This document shows positions 12,235 to 20,032 of a DNA stretch of 41,093 nt, piece after piece; position 1 is the first letter of the stretch, and each line of letters starts with the position of its first letter. Under the pieces are notes generated by a model. That model did not search any database and was not told the origin of the DNA. It saw only the letters and a list, made by a program, of their open reading frames with translations. Position numbers and translations under genes: made by a program. Source of the DNA: Halanaerobiales bacterium (GTDB lineage: Bacteria; Bacillota_F; Halanaerobiia; DY22613); the NCBI GenBank assembly GCA_023128035.1, contig JAGMES010000030.1, positions 1-41,093 on the forward strand. Direction: 5' to 3'.

Positions 12235-12390
12235 TTATTCTCCTCCAGGTGTAGGAAATGGAGTAGTGACTACAACATTAGCACTACAACTTTCACCAAC
12301 AGGGGTTGGAGGTGGGTCTGCAAAACCAACAGAAGTAAAAGCAATAGTCATTATTATAACCACCAATAAACAAAATATCCTTTTTAACAT
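12235..12390 (-). CDS. Small secreted peptide (51 aa)
   Basis: A short gene with GAGGAGGAAAT directly before ATG. The product begins MLKRIFCLLVVIIMTIAF, a textbook signal peptide, with a likely cleavage after SVGFA. The mature part would be about 27 residues: DPPPTPVGESCS, then ANVVVTTPFPTPGGE. It is Pro/Thr/Gly-rich with one Cys. It has its own terminator and a good upstream promoter match. It could be a signalling peptide, a small exported antimicrobial or a cell-surface peptide; nothing in the sequence decides this. The plus-strand frame opposite is a shadow. Confidence 0.65.
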   Translation of the reverse strand: MLKRIFCLLVVIIMTIAFTSVGFADPPPTPVGESCSANVVVTTPFPTPGGE

Positions 12391-12510
12391 ATTTCCTCCT
12401 CAAAGTTCTTTTTAAGTTGAGATTTGAGCTTTTGTGTCAAAGTAGTAATAGATTCCTTGTTAATTTTATGGTCATAATTTTGTCCCCAAAAATAATAGTT
12501 CACATTTATC

Positions 12511-12539
12511 GTTATAACAGTCATAGCTAGTTAATTCAA
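12511..12539 (-). promoter_or_regulatory. Sigma-A-type promoter for the secreted peptide
   Basis: On the minus strand TTGAAT, 17 nt, then TATAAC. It lies about 120 nt upstream of the peptide start, leaving a long leader. A TTGACA is also present closer to the gene but lacks a good -10. Confidence 0.4.
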
Positions 12540-12621
12540 TATTCTACTTATGTTAATTACAATTTATTTAAAAATTTCTAATATTTTTACTATACTTTCT
12601 ACTTGAAAGAAAAAGTGAAAG

Positions 12622-12789
12622 ATGAGGAGTGTGCAGGCAGAAAATCAGGTTAATATAAACCCTAATCAAGCTGTCGTGAGGCGCGTGGAGGACAAGTATG
12701 GTAATGTTTCACTCACAGTACTGACGCCTGTCACGCCTATTCAGGACGAAAAAATAGAAAATATAGTCGAGGATGAAGTTAGAATTTAA
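12622..12789 (+). CDS. Orphan 55-codon ORF, possibly a gene fragment
   Basis: Open from ATG 12622 to TAA 12787. The product reads like real protein: QAVVRRVEDKYGNVSLTVL, then TPVTPIQDEKIENIVEDE. Its middle is visibly more GC-rich than the surrounding DNA. In-frame stops lie just upstream and the ribosome binding site is weak (GTGAAAG). It may be a small gene or the remains of a transferred one. I recognise no family. Confidence 0.3.
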   Translation: MRSVQAENQVNINPNQAVVRRVEDKYGNVSLTVLTPVTPIQDEKIENIVEDEVRI

Positions 12790-13163
12790 GTGTTATTTGG
12801 CGATCGAAATTCAATTGAAAAAGGATAATAGCTAAGGGATTCGTTCGTATGTGTGAGTTGCTTTACCTTACAGTGAATATTTTTTCTTTATTTAAGAAAA
12901 AAGAAGGAATATTAACGTAAATTGACGAATAACAATTATGTACTTTTTACCTAAATAACTAATAAATAAATCTAAAGGATTAAATATTATACTATAAGAA
13001 GAACGATTTATAATAATGATAAATTCGATGATATTTTTCTGCTTTTTTAAATTATGAGCTAAAATAAGTATTGAAATTATGATTTGCAACCAATTCATAT
13101 CAAGCTGGATCAGAAAATGAACCTAAAAAGTATTTAGTTATATTTAGAAGTGGAGGGAATTTA
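12790..13163. other. Intergenic region before the biosynthetic cluster
   Basis: About 370 bp of very AT-rich DNA. A weak imperfect hairpin (TTTTTTCTTT with AAAAAAGAAGG) lies near 12885-12913. I see no convincing gene and no clear promoter with both boxes. The leader for the ligase operon must lie here. Confidence 0.5.
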
Positions 13164-14672
13164 GTGCTTAAATCATTAAAACGATTGGAAGATTTACTAA
13201 CAGATGCTGCCAAGAATGTTCCAGAAAAAGTAGGGCTAAGTGTAAGTAAAAATGAAATGACATACCGTGAGTGGTTTCAATCTTGTGAAACTTTTTCGAT
13301 TTATCTAAATAGTTTAGGAATTAAGAATGGAAAGATTGTTGGGATATATTTATATAATTCATTCGAATATGTGATAACATATTTCAGTATTTTGAAAACG
13401 GGATCTATTGTAGCACCTTTTTCTCCCAGAATAAAAAATCATGAGTTACTTAATGAATTAATGAATATGGGGATATCTTACTTAATTATTGACAAAGTCA
13501 CCTCTAAATTAATTGATAAAGATGAGTTTTCTAAGAATGGTATTGATATAATATATTTCGATCTTTATGGGAATTTTGATTATTTTAAACAAAATTCTAA
13601 TCCCACATCAATAATGTTAGGGGAAGAAGTGGCGTGTTTGATGTCATCTTCTGGTACGAGTAGTGGTAAACCAAAACGTGTGGTCTTAAGTCATAAAGGA
13701 ATTATTGCAAATGTATTGGGTCACATAAAACATACTGAGCTTGAATATGGTAATGAAATTTTTCTAAACTGTTTACCATTATATTTCTCTTATTCTCAAA
13801 ATACACAGTTAATAGCAAATATAATGTTGTGCGGAAGACTACATATTATGCCTGAATTGATTTTCTCCAATAGAATCATTGATGAGATTAAGCGGTTTCA
13901 GCCTACACAATTTAATGCTACACCAACCTTAATGCGACAGATTTGCAATTATAAAGATTCTTCTGTAACTTTGCCCGGATTAAAGAAGATATTTTTTGGG
14001 GGGGAACGGGCTGACCAAAAATTAAAGAAAACCATTTATGAAAAATTTCCCGGAGTAGAGATTATTCATACTTATGGTTTGAGTGAAGCTGGACCACGGG
14101 TTTCTTCTCTGAGAGGAAAAGATTATTTAAGAAAGATTGATTCTGTAGGATCTTTGTTGTCAGATGTTAAGGTACTGATTATTAATGAAAAAGATGAAAT
14201 ATTAAAAAATGGGGAGATTGGAGAAGTACTAATTAATAGTCCTTCTCTGATGTTAGGATATTATAATATGCCTGAATTAACTCATAAAACAATGAATGAA
14301 GGTTGGCTGAAAAGTGGAGATTTGGGGTATATGGATGACGAAGGATTTCTTTATATTGTGGGACGTAAGAAAAATATTATTATTAGTGGAGGTCAGAATA
14401 TTTATCCTGAAGAGATTGAACAGTGTTTACTGTCCCACCAGGGAATAGAGCAGACACTTGTTGTTCCTGAATTAACTGAAGATTCTGGTGAAATTGTAAA
14501 AGCTCTTATAGTTTTAAAGGATCACTCTTTAACAGAAACAGATATTAAGAAATATTGTTTAAAAGAATTGTCCGATTATAAAGTACCGAAAAAGATAGAA
14601 ATAGTTGAAGATTTTAAACAAAACTTCAACGGAAAGATTCAAAGGTTTTTATATACTGAGGGGATACTATGA
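13164..14672 (+). CDS. Acyl-AMP ligase / acyl-CoA synthetase (ANL superfamily)
   Basis: It activates a carboxylic acid with ATP to an acyl adenylate and probably passes it to the carrier protein encoded at 17263. The 502 residues carry the P-loop-like SSSGTSSGKPKRV (161-173), TYGLSEAGPR (303-312), the hinge region SGDLGYMDDEGFLYIVGRKK with Asp386, ISGGQNIYPEEIE, and the catalytic lysine in NGKIQR (Lys491). It is a stand-alone ligase with no fused carrier domain. The GTG start has GGAGGG 6 nt upstream. The next gene overlaps its stop by 4 nt. The substrate cannot be read by eye; a fatty, aryl or hydroxy acid are all possible. It resembles ligases found with two hydrolases and a carrier protein in exosortase-associated clusters. 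Confidence 0.85.
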   Translation: MLKSLKRLEDLLTDAAKNVPEKVGLSVSKNEMTYREWFQSCETFSIYLNSLGIKNGKIVGIYLYNSFEYVITYFSILKTGSIVAPFSPRIKNHELLNELMNMGISYLIIDKVTSKLIDKDEFSKNGIDIIYFDLYGNFDYFKQNSNPTSIMLGEEVACLMSSSGTSSGKPKRVVLSHKGIIANVLGHIKHTELEYGNEIFLNCLPLYFSYSQNTQLIANIMLCGRLHIMPELIFSNRIIDEIKRFQPTQFNATPTLMRQICNYKDSSVTLPGLKKIFFGGERADQKLKKTIYEKFPGVEIIHTYGLSEAGPRVSSLRGKDYLRKIDSVGSLLSDVKVLIINEKDEILKNGEIGEVLINSPSLMLGYYNMPELTHKTMNEGWLKSGDLGYMDDEGFLYIVGRKKNIIISGGQNIYPEEIEQCLLSHQGIEQTLVVPELTEDSGEIVKALIVLKDHSLTETDIKKYCLKELSDYKVPKKIEIVEDFKQNFNGKIQRFLYTEGIL

Positions 14673-15613
14673 TCGAAAAAATAATAGAGCAAAACTACAA
14701 TTTGAAGGTTAAAGAAGTTAGACGATTGGGAGAAGCCTTTTTTGAAAAGAACCATATTATCATGGATGATCAAGGGTGTAAGTACTTTCTTAAGAAGTGT
14801 CCATCTACATTTCGAGTTGAACATATTAGGTTTGAAATTAGTTTAATGCGGCATCTAAATGAGAAAAACAGTAAAGTACCTAGGCTTTATTGCAATATAT
14901 TTGGAGAATATTTTTTTGAACACAAAAATAATAAATATATGGTTTACAAATATCAGGAAGGTAATCATGAAGTTGAAGATCATTCCGATACATTCCAACA
15001 ACTAGGGAAAGAACTTGCTTTAATTCATCAGAGCTTACAGTCCTTAACGGTTACTGATATAGGTCTAGAAAATTGTTATTATTTAAGTATTTTCGAAGAA
15101 GAGATTATTTCAAAGACATTACATGAGTTTTACCTGCTGATCGAAAAGCAGCAAGTGAAATCTAATTTTGAGAGTTTATTTGTGAATAGTTTTAAAGAAT
15201 TGTTAAATATTTTGGAGACCTTTAGGGAAAAGGGTTATCAACCTAACATATACATTCATGGTGATCTTCATTGTAAGAATATTATGTTTAAAGATAAGCA
15301 AGTAAATGGGTTTATTGATTTTAGTAATGCAAATTATAGCATTATTTATGAAGATATTATTAACATAACATATGATTTGTCTCAAAGATACTATAATCAA
15401 TTGTTTAATAAAAAAATCTATGACCAGATCATTCAGGGATATATCGAAAATGGTTCTGAGGTATTTGATCTTGACCTATCCAATTTACACCTAATTTTTC
15501 AAATGAGTAAACTGAGAGATTTAGTTACTATTATATCAAAATGGAAAATAATCAAAAGAATTTTTAATAACCAAAACTATTGCTATCAATTACTCTCAAA
15601 TATTCTTAGTTAA
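14669..15613 (+). CDS. APH-fold small-molecule kinase
   Basis: A 314-residue kinase of the aminoglycoside phosphotransferase / CotS / homoserine-kinase-II type. It has the Brenner motif IHGDLHCKN (196-204, catalytic Asp199) and the metal-binding GFIDFSNAN (Asp217). It starts on ATGA overlapping the ligase stop, so translation is coupled. Families of this fold phosphorylate antibiotics, choline, amino sugars or sugars. In this cluster it could be a tailoring kinase or a self-resistance kinase. I cannot decide between them from sequence. Confidence 0.8.
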   Translation: MIEKIIEQNYNLKVKEVRRLGEAFFEKNHIIMDDQGCKYFLKKCPSTFRVEHIRFEISLMRHLNEKNSKVPRLYCNIFGEYFFEHKNNKYMVYKYQEGNHEVEDHSDTFQQLGKELALIHQSLQSLTVTDIGLENCYYLSIFEEEIISKTLHEFYLLIEKQQVKSNFESLFVNSFKELLNILETFREKGYQPNIYIHGDLHCKNIMFKDKQVNGFIDFSNANYSIIYEDIINITYDLSQRYYNQLFNKKIYDQIIQGYIENGSEVFDLDLSNLHLIFQMSKLRDLVTIISKWKIIKRIFNNQNYCYQLLSNILS

Positions 15614-15639
15614 AAAAATATCAGGAGGCATATAAAAAA

Positions 15640-16419
15640 ATGTATTTTTTTCGCCAGATTCAAATTTCATTAAAAAAAGAATTTGCTTATGTTTTTGATG
15701 CTGTAAGTGGGGTGATAGGAGCTTTTTTAATGGTCATAGCAATAAATAGTCTGTGGTCTGCTCTGTATGCTCATAATCAAGTTGTTGATGGTACTACCCT
15801 TAAAGAAATGATGAAATATGCGACTTTAAGTTCGATTTTTACTTCTTCATATTATACACAGATCGTTTGGGAAATTCAGAGACATATAAAAAGTGGATCT
15901 GTGACAACTATACTGCAGAAACCTGTTGAATTTCCATATTATATGTTTTCTGACTGTACAGGTATATTTATATCAAAACTAATTAAGATTGGTATTCCTG
16001 TGTTATTTATTAGTAAAATTATTTTTAATATTCAATTAAATTTAAATATTGTAGATTGGTTACTTTTCTTACTCAGTTTTACTTTAGGATTTATCCTGAT
16101 TTTTCTTCTTGATTTTTTCACTGGTATGATGGCTTTTATCTTTGTTGAATCTTGGGGATTTGAGTGGATCAAATTTAGTTTGATAACCTTTGCTTCTGGT
16201 AGTATTGTTCCTCTCTGGTTTATGCCAGAAAAATTACGCGCTTTTCTGAATGTGTTACCATTTAAAGGAATATATGATATTCCACTCAGATTTGCACTAG
16301 GAAAAGTCAATATAGTTCAGGATCTTAGTTTTCAATTGATTTGGATTGCTGTGATATCTACTATAGTATTGTTAATTTATTATCGTTTTCAAAACAAACT
16401 AATAGTAAATGGAGGTTAA
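15640..16419 (+). CDS. ABC-2-type transporter permease, subunit 1
   Basis: A 259-residue integral membrane protein with about six hydrophobic segments. The N-terminal region (IQISLKKEFAYVFD), the segment IKSGSVTTILQKPVEFPYYM and the late GIYDIPLRFALGK resemble the DUF990-type ABC-2 permeases. These come as pairs with one ATPase. The partner permease starts 3 nt after its stop, and the ATPase is encoded 6 kb downstream at 22395. It probably exports the product of the cluster. The ribosome binding site is AGGAGG. Confidence 0.8.
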   Translation: MYFFRQIQISLKKEFAYVFDAVSGVIGAFLMVIAINSLWSALYAHNQVVDGTTLKEMMKYATLSSIFTSSYYTQIVWEIQRHIKSGSVTTILQKPVEFPYYMFSDCTGIFISKLIKIGIPVLFISKIIFNIQLNLNIVDWLLFLLSFTLGFILIFLLDFFTGMMAFIFVESWGFEWIKFSLITFASGSIVPLWFMPEKLRAFLNVLPFKGIYDIPLRFALGKVNIVQDLSFQLIWIAVISTIVLLIYYRFQNKLIVNGG

Positions 16420-16422
16420 ATA

Positions 16423-17214
16423 ATGAAACTTTATTTCCAATTACAACTAGCAAATCTTAAATCAAGAACAATGTATCCGGTAAACTTTTTTATTGGGATA
16501 CTTTCGATATTTCTGGTGGGAGCTATTCCAATTTTAAATGCATGGATTATTGTTGAAAAGTTTGACAATATTAGTGGATGGAGTTTTGGAGAATTGATCT
16601 TATTAATATCTATCTGGAGGGTTTCTTTTGGTCTGTTTTCCATGTTTTTTGGACAGGTTTGGAATATAGATAATATTATTCGTTTGGGTAATCTGGATCG
16701 ATATTTAATTAGACCTGCCAGTACTCTTTTACAATTATTTGCCAGTAACCTTGGGATTTCTGGATTTGGTGATTTGCTCGCAGGGATTTGCGGATTTGTC
16801 ATTTTTGGTTTGAGTAATTATTTAAGTTTATCAGATTGGATTATTATAACCATGGCCAGTATCTGTGGAACTTTTATAATGGTATCGATTTTTTTAATCG
16901 TTGCAACTTTTGCATTTTGGGTGTTAAAAGTTAATTCTTTAAGAAGTATTATCAGTAAATTTAATCATTTGTTTTACCCATATCCACTAAGCATTTACAA
17001 TGTAGCAATTCAAATTTTATTAACTTTTATTATTCCATTTGCTTTTGTTAACTTCTATCCAGCACAAATCTTTATTGATCATAAAGAAAATCTATTATTT
17101 TCTTTTGGTAATAGTATCATTTATCTTTCACCGGTAGTATGTATTCTGTTCTTTAGTATAGCAGTTTTATTTTGGAACTTTGGTTTGAAGTATTATACCA
17201 GTACAGGAAGTTGA
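16423..17214 (+). CDS. ABC-2-type transporter permease, subunit 2 (DUF990-like)
   Basis: A 263-residue membrane protein with about six hydrophobic helices. Diagnostic stretches are LGNLDRYLIRPASTLLQLFA, the cytoplasmic-loop sequence of DUF990 permeases, and the C-terminal NFYPAQIF with a following helix. It forms the second half of the exporter with the preceding permease. It is spaced 3 nt from that gene, with GGAGG ahead of ATG. Confidence 0.82.
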   Translation: MKLYFQLQLANLKSRTMYPVNFFIGILSIFLVGAIPILNAWIIVEKFDNISGWSFGELILLISIWRVSFGLFSMFFGQVWNIDNIIRLGNLDRYLIRPASTLLQLFASNLGISGFGDLLAGICGFVIFGLSNYLSLSDWIIITMASICGTFIMVSIFLIVATFAFWVLKVNSLRSIISKFNHLFYPYPLSIYNVAIQILLTFIIPFAFVNFYPAQIFIDHKENLLFSFGNSIIYLSPVVCILFFSIAVLFWNFGLKYYTSTGS

Positions 17215-17262
17215 TTTTTGACTTCGATAAAAAAAGATATGATTCAAAAGGAGGAGTTTTAA

Positions 17263-17490
17263 ATGAAAGAAACTTTTTTTGAAATAGTTGAAGAATTGAG
17301 TTTTGACTTCGGAAGAGATGAAAACGAATTATTACAAAACTTAGGATTTGATTCTATTAAGATTTTAGAAATGATTGTTTTGTTGGAAGAAAGATTAGAC
17401 ATTGCTTTTGAGGATGATGAGTTAATTCCAGAGAACTTTATTCAAGTCAAAGATCTTTTAGGTCTAATTATCTGCAAAAAAGGAGCGTAA
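17263..17490 (+). CDS. Acyl carrier protein
   Basis: A free-standing 75-residue acidic carrier protein with the phosphopantetheine site in GFDSIK (Ser31), followed by helix III residues ILEMIVLLEERLDI, and FEDDELI. It should carry the acyl group made by the ligase at 13164. It is not the housekeeping AcpP by sequence look or context (no fab genes). AAAAGGAGGAG lies upstream. The glycosyltransferase follows 3 nt after its stop. Confidence 0.9.
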   Translation: MKETFFEIVEELSFDFGRDENELLQNLGFDSIKILEMIVLLEERLDIAFEDDELIPENFIQVKDLLGLIICKKGA

Positions 17491-17493
17491 AAA

Positions 17494-18384
17494 ATGTTAG
17501 CTAGTGTTGTTATTCCAACTTTTAATCAGAGTGAATCTCTTAGATTTGTCTTAGAAGGTTTTTGTCAACAGACATATAAAAACTTTGAAGTAATTGTAGT
17601 TGATGATGGTAGTTCAGAAGATATTTGCAGTGTAGTTGAAATGTTTCAAAAAAATTTTGATATTAGATTGGTTCAATTGGAAAAAAACAGTGGACGTTCT
17701 GTTGCACGTAATACAGGTATAGCCGAAGCTAAAGGAAAATTGATCATTTTTAACGATAGTGATCGGATTCCATGCAATGAATTTGTACAAAGACATCTTG
17801 AATATCATGAAGGATACTCTAATTTAGTTTGCATTGGTGAAATTCGTGAACTGTATTTTTCTGATTTAAAAAGAGTGAAAGAATTACTCTTAAATGAAAT
17901 TAACCAAAACTTTAAAAAATATAAAAGATTATCTAGAAAGCCTGGTTTTGTAAAAGTGATTGACCATCTTTATGTGAACGGTAAAAATCAATCAAGCATT
18001 CCATGGATAAGTTTTTTAGTAGGCAATCTGTCTATTAGAAAAGAGTGGATAATGACGGAGCTTTTTGATTCTAATTTCATAAAATGGGGATTTGAGCATA
18101 TGGAATTAGGATACCGCTTATATAAAAAGGGATTACAGTATGGCTACAATAATGAAGCTGCAAATTATCATTTAGCTCATTCAAGAAGTGAATCTTATGA
18201 AGAATTGATAAGAGAAAGTCACGCATACTTCTATGAAAAACACTCAAAAAAGGAAGTAGAAAAACTTTTAGATTTCTTATTTGGAGAGATTACCCTTAAG
18301 GAATTTGATGAGATTGTAGCTGGTGAATCAAAAATAGATGAGGGAATCTATTATCCTACTATTAAAAAGAAAAAAATAATTTAG
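17494..18384 (+). CDS. Glycosyltransferase family 2
   Basis: A 296-residue GT-A enzyme. The nucleotide-binding start is SVVIPTFNQSESL, then VVDDGS (35-40), the NSGRSVARNTGI loop and FNDSD (DxD-like Asp88, Asp90). The C-terminal FIKWGFEHMELGYRLYKKGL resembles the acceptor-side galactosyltransferase/GalNAc-T motif (W-G-x-E/D). There are no membrane segments, so it is cytosolic or peripheral. It probably adds a hexose to an intermediate of the cluster; donor and acceptor are unknown. Confidence 0.87.
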   Translation: MLASVVIPTFNQSESLRFVLEGFCQQTYKNFEVIVVDDGSSEDICSVVEMFQKNFDIRLVQLEKNSGRSVARNTGIAEAKGKLIIFNDSDRIPCNEFVQRHLEYHEGYSNLVCIGEIRELYFSDLKRVKELLLNEINQNFKKYKRLSRKPGFVKVIDHLYVNGKNQSSIPWISFLVGNLSIRKEWIMTELFDSNFIKWGFEHMELGYRLYKKGLQYGYNNEAANYHLAHSRSESYEELIRESHAYFYEKHSKKEVEKLLDFLFGEITLKEFDEIVAGESKIDEGIYYPTIKKKKII

Positions 18385-18394
18385 GTGATGACTA

Positions 18395-19174
18395 ATGCTA
18401 AAAGAACAATTTATTACTTTTCAACATGATGAAAAAGAGTATTATGGGGTCCTTCATTTGACCAATCATGAGATAAGTCCTTTAATTGTAATGATTCATG
18501 GATTTTGTGGAGATCGAATAGATACACGAAGAATCTTTGTTCGTTTTGCTCGTCAACTGGTAAAAGAAGGATTTCATGTATTGCGGGTTGATTTACCGGG
18601 ATCTGGTCTTAGTGAGGGTACCTTTAGTGATGTAGTTTTATCAAAAGAAGTTGAACAGGTAAAGGCTATTCTTCAAAATCAATTTATTAATCAGATTAGT
18701 TCTTCCTTTGGTCTGATTGGTTTTAGTGAAGGGGCAAAGATCGCTCTTAAGGTTAAAAATCAATTTGATAGGATACATTCTGTATGTTTGTGGAGTCCTA
18801 TACTCTGTGCTGAACCAGAAGCAGCAGAGCGGATGCCTTTTAAAGTTAGATTTTTTCGTCATGGAAAGACAAAAAAATTGGTTTTACCAACAGATTTTGG
18901 ACTGTGGATATCAATAGATTTTGTTAAAGATTATAAGGAATTTGTTGTAGAAGAAGAGTTGCAGAGAAGTCAGGGAGGAGAAGACTTAATAGCCTTTTTT
19001 GGAGAGATGGACTTACTTACTACAAATAGTCGGGAAGTAGCTAAGGATTTAAATATTGTACATCAAATAATCCCAAGTGGTGACCATCTTTTTACCTCTG
19101 TAATTACTGAGAAAAGTCTATTGGATAAAACATTAGATTGGTTTAAGAAGAGAATGTTGAGGGGATGCAAATGA
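18395..19174 (+). CDS. Alpha/beta-hydrolase (active-looking)
   Basis: A 259-residue serine hydrolase fold with oxyanion-loop MIHGFCGDR, VDLPGSGLSEG, the nucleophile elbow GFSEG (Ser111), an acid in FFGEMD (Asp206) and the catalytic His in SGDHLF (His231). All three triad members are in place. It overlaps the next hydrolase gene by 4 nt. Likely an esterase, thioesterase or acyltransferase acting on an acylated intermediate. Paired hydrolases next to an acyl ligase and carrier protein are also known from exosortase-associated clusters. Confidence 0.82.
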   Translation: MLKEQFITFQHDEKEYYGVLHLTNHEISPLIVMIHGFCGDRIDTRRIFVRFARQLVKEGFHVLRVDLPGSGLSEGTFSDVVLSKEVEQVKAILQNQFINQISSSFGLIGFSEGAKIALKVKNQFDRIHSVCLWSPILCAEPEAAERMPFKVRFFRHGKTKKLVLPTDFGLWISIDFVKDYKEFVVEEELQRSQGGEDLIAFFGEMDLLTTNSREVAKDLNIVHQIIPSGDHLFTSVITEKSLLDKTLDWFKKRMLRGCK

Positions 19175-19965
19175 AAATTGAACAACGTCAGTTAGTATTA
19201 GATAGTGGGCATATATTATATGGATTTGAAAAGATATCTAATAACTCCAGAGCAATGTTAATATTTCTTCCCGGATTTTGTCAAACCAAAACAGGGTCAT
19301 ATTTTATGTTTATGGAACTCCTAAAAAACTATAAGACTTTAAATGGAATTTCCTTTGATTACCGTGGTCATGGTGAAAGTACAGGTGATTTAGTGGATGT
19401 GAAATATACCACTTTATTAGAAGATGGAAAGCATATTATAGAGTATGCTTTTGAAAAAAAATTAAAAAATAAGATTTTTTTAGTTGGTAGTGGTATTGGT
19501 GGATCTATTGCTCTAGAATTAGCAGAGAATTCAAATATTGATGGGGTTATTTTAATTGGACCTTATTTGAAGTATAAAGATGAACTTAAGGATTTTGTTG
19601 ATCAGGATACGTATATTCAGTTTAAAAAGGATAATGTAATAGATACTAATGATTTAGGGAATTGGGATGAAAGTATTAATCTTAACGAATATTTCCTTCA
19701 ATTGGGACAACACGCAAATAGGGTTCGAGGTCAACTGATTTCTTATGACTTTTTTGAAAGTTTGAATCAGATAAAAAGTCTGAAAGTGTTACAAAGACTT
19801 CAAAAACCTGTTAAAATCTTCGTTGGAGATTATATTCCTGAATTTTTGTCGCTAAGTGATGAGCGAATTGAACAGATTGAAGGGGCTGATTTGTTATTTT
19901 CCCATCCTCAGTGGAGAGATTATATTTATCAATCTATCAATAAATGGGTAGATAATGCAATATAG
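19171..19965 (+). CDS. Alpha/beta-hydrolase fold protein, catalytic residues apparently lost
   Basis: A 264-residue homologue of the preceding hydrolase, with the loop LPGFCQTKTGS and FDYRGHGESTGD. The elbow reads GSGIG (106-110), so the nucleophile position is Gly108, not Ser. Where the neighbour has SGDHLF this one has EGADLLF, so the usual His is Leu. It could be a pseudoenzyme partner of the preceding gene; a nearby His (FSHPQ) might still act. I chose ATG 19171, which gives a 4-nt ATGA overlap and correct spacing from GAGGGG; the in-frame ATG 19165 abuts that site. Confidence 0.78.
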   Translation: MKIEQRQLVLDSGHILYGFEKISNNSRAMLIFLPGFCQTKTGSYFMFMELLKNYKTLNGISFDYRGHGESTGDLVDVKYTTLLEDGKHIIEYAFEKKLKNKIFLVGSGIGGSIALELAENSNIDGVILIGPYLKYKDELKDFVDQDTYIQFKKDNVIDTNDLGNWDESINLNEYFLQLGQHANRVRGQLISYDFFESLNQIKSLKVLQRLQKPVKIFVGDYIPEFLSLSDERIEQIEGADLLFSHPQWRDYIYQSINKWVDNAI

Positions 19966-20032
19966 CATAAAAAATAATTATTTTTTATAATTTATACTTT
20001 ATAAATTCAGGTCAGACTGGGGGAGCTATTAA

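Noticed and set aside
12181..12369. Plus-strand 62-codon frame
   Set aside because: It starts inside a terminator hairpin and is antisense to the secreted-peptide gene, which has a signal peptide and a ribosome site.
12892..13098. Minus-strand 68-codon hydrophobic frame
   Set aside because: Very AT-rich DNA gives Ile/Phe/Leu-rich frames by chance; I see no ribosome site upstream and no recognisable signal or domain.
16032..16802. Minus-strand frames (92 and 123 codons) opposite the permease genes
   Set aside because: Antisense of hydrophobic helices yields Lys/Asn-rich frames; no start signals.
19969..20012. AT-only palindromes between the hydrolase and glycosyltransferase genes (AAAAAATAATTATTTTTT)
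   Set aside because: No GC in the stem, so not a credible terminator; could influence transcription but not supportable.
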